Below the pieces are notes generated by a model that was not told where the DNA came from, searched no databases, and saw nothing but the letters and a program-made list of their open reading frames with translations. Positions 61,769-64,000 of a DNA stretch of 64,000 nucleotides are shown piece by piece (the stretch's first letter is position 1; every line of letters begins with the position of its first letter). Origin of the DNA: Curvibacter sp. Its GTDB lineage: Bacteria > Pseudomonadota > Gammaproteobacteria > Burkholderiales > Burkholderiaceae_C. The stretch spans positions 16,700-80,699 of the forward strand of contig JADCGR010000033.1 in assembly GCA_020248905.1 (NCBI GenBank), read 5' to 3'. A program made the translations under genes and the position numbers.

Positions 61769-62953
61769 TCAGGCCTTGCGCATGACCACCAGCCCCTTGA
61801 GGTACTCACCCTCGGGAAAATCGATGGTCATGGGGTGGTCGGGCGCGCCGCTCAGGCGCTCGTGGATGTAGCCATCCACCCCCGCATCAATGCCCGCAGA
61901 GGCCACGATCTTGTGAAACAGGTCGGCGCTGATACCGCCCGAGCAGGAATACGTGAACAGCACGCCTCCAGGCTCCAGCAGCTTGAAGGCGAGTCGGTTG
62001 ATGTCCTTGTAGGCGCGGGCTGCGCGATCCGCATGGGACACGGTGGGCGCAAACTTGGGCGGGTCCAGCACGATGGCGTCGAAGGTGCGGCCCTGCTCGA
62101 GAAAGCGGCGCAGGCTGGCGTTGACATCGGCCTCAAGAAACTCGCAGCGCGCCACGTCGTAACCATTGAGAGCCACGTTGGCCCGGGCCTGCTCCAGCGC
62201 CGGGCCGGACGAATCGATGGAGGTCACATGCGCGGCCCCTCCCGCCAGCGCGGCCGCCGTGAAGCCGCCTGTGTAGCAATAGCAGTTGAGCACGCGCTGG
62301 AACTGCAGGCGCCGGGCATAGTCCGAAAAGCGCTTGCGGCTGTCGCGCTGGTCCAGATAGAAGCCGGTCTTGTGGCCCTTGACGATGTCGAGGCCGAGCT
62401 TCCACTCGTGCTCCCGAAGCACGAGGCGGACCTGACCATCGCCCCGCAGCCAGCCGGTAGACTCCGGCAAGCCCTCCAGGCTGCGGGCATGGGCATCCGA
62501 GCGCTCGTAGAGCCGGCTCAAGTCCGTTTCGGCCAGCAGGGCGTCGGCCAGTTGGGTCTTCCAGCGCTCGGCCCCGGCGCTCAGAAACTGCGCCACGAGG
62601 GTGTCGCCATAACGGTCCACGATCAGCCCGGGCAGGCCGTCGGCCTCGCCATGAACCAGTCGCAGGCCATCGCTGCGGATATCAAAGCGGGCCCGCGCCT
62701 GAATCGCCCGACGAACGAGCGCCCGCAGGAATGGGGCGTCAATCCGCTGGTTCAGGTCGAAACTCCATACCCGCGCGCGGATCTTTGAGGCGGGGCTGAA
62801 AGCGGCCCAAGCCATGAACTCACCCCGTGCCGACTCGATACGCACCGTTTCACCCAGGTCACCGCCACCCTGAGCAATTGCAGACTCGAACAGCCATGGG
62901 TGCCGGCGCTGCAGCGAGCGCTCCTTGCCCGATTTCAGTCTAAGCGTCTTCAT
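61769..62953 (-). CDS. RlmI-type class I rRNA cytosine methyltransferase
   Basis: A 394-residue SAM-dependent enzyme of the RlmI family (m5C1962 of 23S rRNA in E. coli). The N-terminal PUA-like domain is KTLRLKSGKERSLQRRHPWLFESAI (in part); then a central RlmI domain with HGEADGLPGLIVDRYGD, YLDQRDSRKR, the SAM motif VLNCYCYTGGFTAAAL, and VLDPPKFAP with TYSCSGG (catalytic Cys). The ATG at 62953 is chosen. Close paralogues (RlmK/L-like) are less likely given the PUA start. Confidence 0.92.
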   Translation of the reverse strand: MKTLRLKSGKERSLQRRHPWLFESAIAQGGGDLGETVRIESARGEFMAWAAFSPASKIRARVWSFDLNQRIDAPFLRALVRRAIQARARFDIRSDGLRLVHGEADGLPGLIVDRYGDTLVAQFLSAGAERWKTQLADALLAETDLSRLYERSDAHARSLEGLPESTGWLRGDGQVRLVLREHEWKLGLDIVKGHKTGFYLDQRDSRKRFSDYARRLQFQRVLNCYCYTGGFTAAALAGGAAHVTSIDSSGPALEQARANVALNGYDVARCEFLEADVNASLRRFLEQGRTFDAIVLDPPKFAPTVSHADRAARAYKDINRLAFKLLEPGGVLFTYSCSGGISADLFHKIVASAGIDAGVDGYIHERLSGAPDHPMTIDFPEGEYLKGLVVMRKA

Positions 62954-63042
62954 GGGGGGAATTGTCGGACCTTTTCCACGGTGTTGTCCGGCCCGATTTG
63001 CGCTAGAGTGCTCGCACACGGCAGGCAAAACATGGAGAGTTC

Positions 63043-64000
63043 ATGAGAATCAAGGACGTAAAGATCGGAACCAAGCTACTGGGCGGCTTCGTCATCGTTC
63101 TGGCGCTGGTCACGCTGCAAAGCCTCTACACGATGATCCAGGCCGCTCGCATCAACTCGCAGTCGAGCACGATTGCTGATCACTGGCTCCCTGCGGCGAC
63201 GATAATGGCCGGCGCTTCGGACCACGTCTCGCGCATGCGCTCCACCCAGTTCCAGCATCTGCTCAATCGGAACCCGGCGGACAAAACGACGCTGGCCAGC
63301 GAGATGGACAAGCTGGTGGCGCAGGTCAGCGGCCAGATCGCCGAGTACAGCCGTCTGCCCCTGAGCGACACGGAGCGACAGCTGCTCGCCGCCTTGGAGA
63401 CAGACTGGAGAACCTACCAAAGCCAGCAGAAGGAACTGGTAAAGCTGTCCAGTAACCTCCAGGAAGATGCGGCGAATCAACTAGTGACTGGTCCGGCCCT
63501 CAAGACCTATGAGTCCGTAGTCGCGCAACTGGCGAAGATTGCCGACACCGCTCTGAAGGGCGGGCGCGATGCCAGCGAACATGGTGATGCCCTGTACCTT
63601 GAAATGCGAGTCCTGCTCGTCGCGGTCCTTCTACTGGTCATCGGTATCGGCCTGTTAGTAGGTTGGACGCTGAGTCGCACCATCGGCCAGGGCGTGGCAC
63701 GGGCAGCGGCCGTGGCGGATCTCGTCGCCCAGGGGCGGCTGGACCAGGCCATCCAGGCCAACAGCCGCGATGAGCTCGGTCAGCTGCTGCAGGCGCTGGC
63801 ACGGATGCAGGACGGCCTGATTCAGGTGGTGAGCCGGGTGCGCCAGGGCAGCGAAACAGTGTCGACAGCCAGCGCCGAGATTGCCCAGGGCAACCAGGAC
63901 CTGAGCGCGCGCACCGAAAGTCAGGCCAGCTCGCTGGAAGAAACCGCCGCCTCCATGGAGCAGCTCGGCTCCACCGTGAAGCAAAACGCCGACAACGCGC
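63043..64000 (+). CDS. Methyl-accepting chemotaxis protein (5' part)
   Basis: An open frame from the ATG at 63043 (behind GGAGAGTTC) to the window edge, 319 codons, cut off on the right. Two membrane helices (about 12-33, LLGGFVIVLALVTLQSLYTM, and 190-212, VLLVAVLLLVIGIGLLVGW) flank a helical four-bundle ligand domain (about 34-188). A HAMP region follows (TIGQGVARAAAVADLVAQGRL... RDELGQLLQAL) and the start of the signalling domain: AEIAQGNQDLSARTESQASSLEETAASMEQL (in part). The ligand is not predictable. Confidence 0.95.
   Translation, partial: MRIKDVKIGTKLLGGFVIVLALVTLQSLYTMIQAARINSQSSTIADHWLPAATIMAGASDHVSRMRSTQFQHLLNRNPADKTTLASEMDKLVAQVSGQIAEYSRLPLSDTERQLLAALETDWRTYQSQQKELVKLSSNLQEDAANQLVTGPALKTYESVVAQLAKIADTALKGGRDASEHGDALYLEMRVLLVAVLLLVIGIGLLVGWTLSRTIGQGVARAAAVADLVAQGRLDQAIQANSRDELGQLLQALARMQDGLIQVVSRVRQGSETVSTASAEIAQGNQDLSARTESQASSLEETAASMEQLGSTVKQNADNA

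Noticed and set aside
1..64000. tRNA, rRNA, CRISPR, prophage or insertion-sequence features
   Set aside because: Read through for cloverleaf patterns, rRNA signatures, repeat-spacer arrays, transposase or integrase motifs; none was recognised. A tRNAscan/Infernal run would be the decisive check.

Overview
The window is a GC-rich (about 65 %) chromosomal segment of a Gram-negative betaproteobacterium, most likely order Burkholderiales and family Comamonadaceae. The evidence is a complete dcw cluster in proteobacterial order ending at lpxC, MurE with the meso-DAP motif DNPR, pilSR next to ampD, a class Ia ribonucleotide reductase with tandem NrdR-type boxes, lysine/alanine-rich histone H1-like proteins, and short intergenic hairpin repeats. 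I cannot name a genus from sequence alone. No rRNA, tRNA, CRISPR array, prophage or insertion sequence was seen. Almost everything is core housekeeping; the accessory items are a toxin-antitoxin pair, an EAL-domain fragment and repeat elements.

Layout. 1-1051: miaB 3' end and a CopG/ParE-like toxin-antitoxin pair. 1149-7422: ffh, divergent from a run of coupled genes (CcsA-like protein, PP0621-type small protein, pilS, pilR, ampD). 7423-12639: nrdA and nrdB behind an NrdR-type promoter, then a histone H1-like gene and a terminator. 12695-18823 (minus strand): PfkB-family kinase, zinc-ribbon membrane protein, prmA, accC, accB, a TlpA-like thioredoxin and an uncharacterised protein. 18881-24445: mpl (plus), then aroG, tldD and rodA (minus); aroG is preceded by an aromatic-rich leader peptide and a terminator hairpin. 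24483-29216: a NarL-type two-component system, a YqiA-like esterase and a Wzy_C/PglL-type membrane protein. 29285-33546 (plus): RNase II-family nuclease, tonB-like gene, mtgA, ruvC. 33560-36079: a YhgE/Pip-type membrane protein, a gene-poor stretch and two small ORFs.

36181-55160 (minus strand) is the division and cell-wall cluster, transcribed mraZ-rsmH-ftsL-ftsI-murE-murF-mraY-murD-ftsW-murG-murC-ddl-ftsQ-ftsA-ftsZ-lpxC, mostly with 4-bp start/stop overlaps. It makes the lipid II precursor, the divisome and the first committed step of lipid A. Upstream of mraZ is a 10-bp-period array of GTG-type boxes typical of MraZ operators. 55471-62953 (minus): hslU, hslV, a double-STAS protein, a DksA carrying a histone-like tail and lacking most zinc ligands, a COG0523 metal-chaperone GTPase and an RlmI-type methyltransferase. 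A methyl-accepting chemotaxis protein runs off the right edge.

The strongest unusual signals are: (1) a classical-looking aromatic attenuator before aroG; (2) two gene junctions (accB/accC and ftsW/murG) where the start region of the downstream gene is duplicated, making a mini-ORF that ends on the true start codon; (3) a three-copy intergenic hairpin family with a fixed 25-nt core and covarying arms; (4) DksA fused to an H1-like tail with one of four zinc cysteines left, beside a metallochaperone; (5) an EAL-domain fragment wedged between ftsZ and lpxC.
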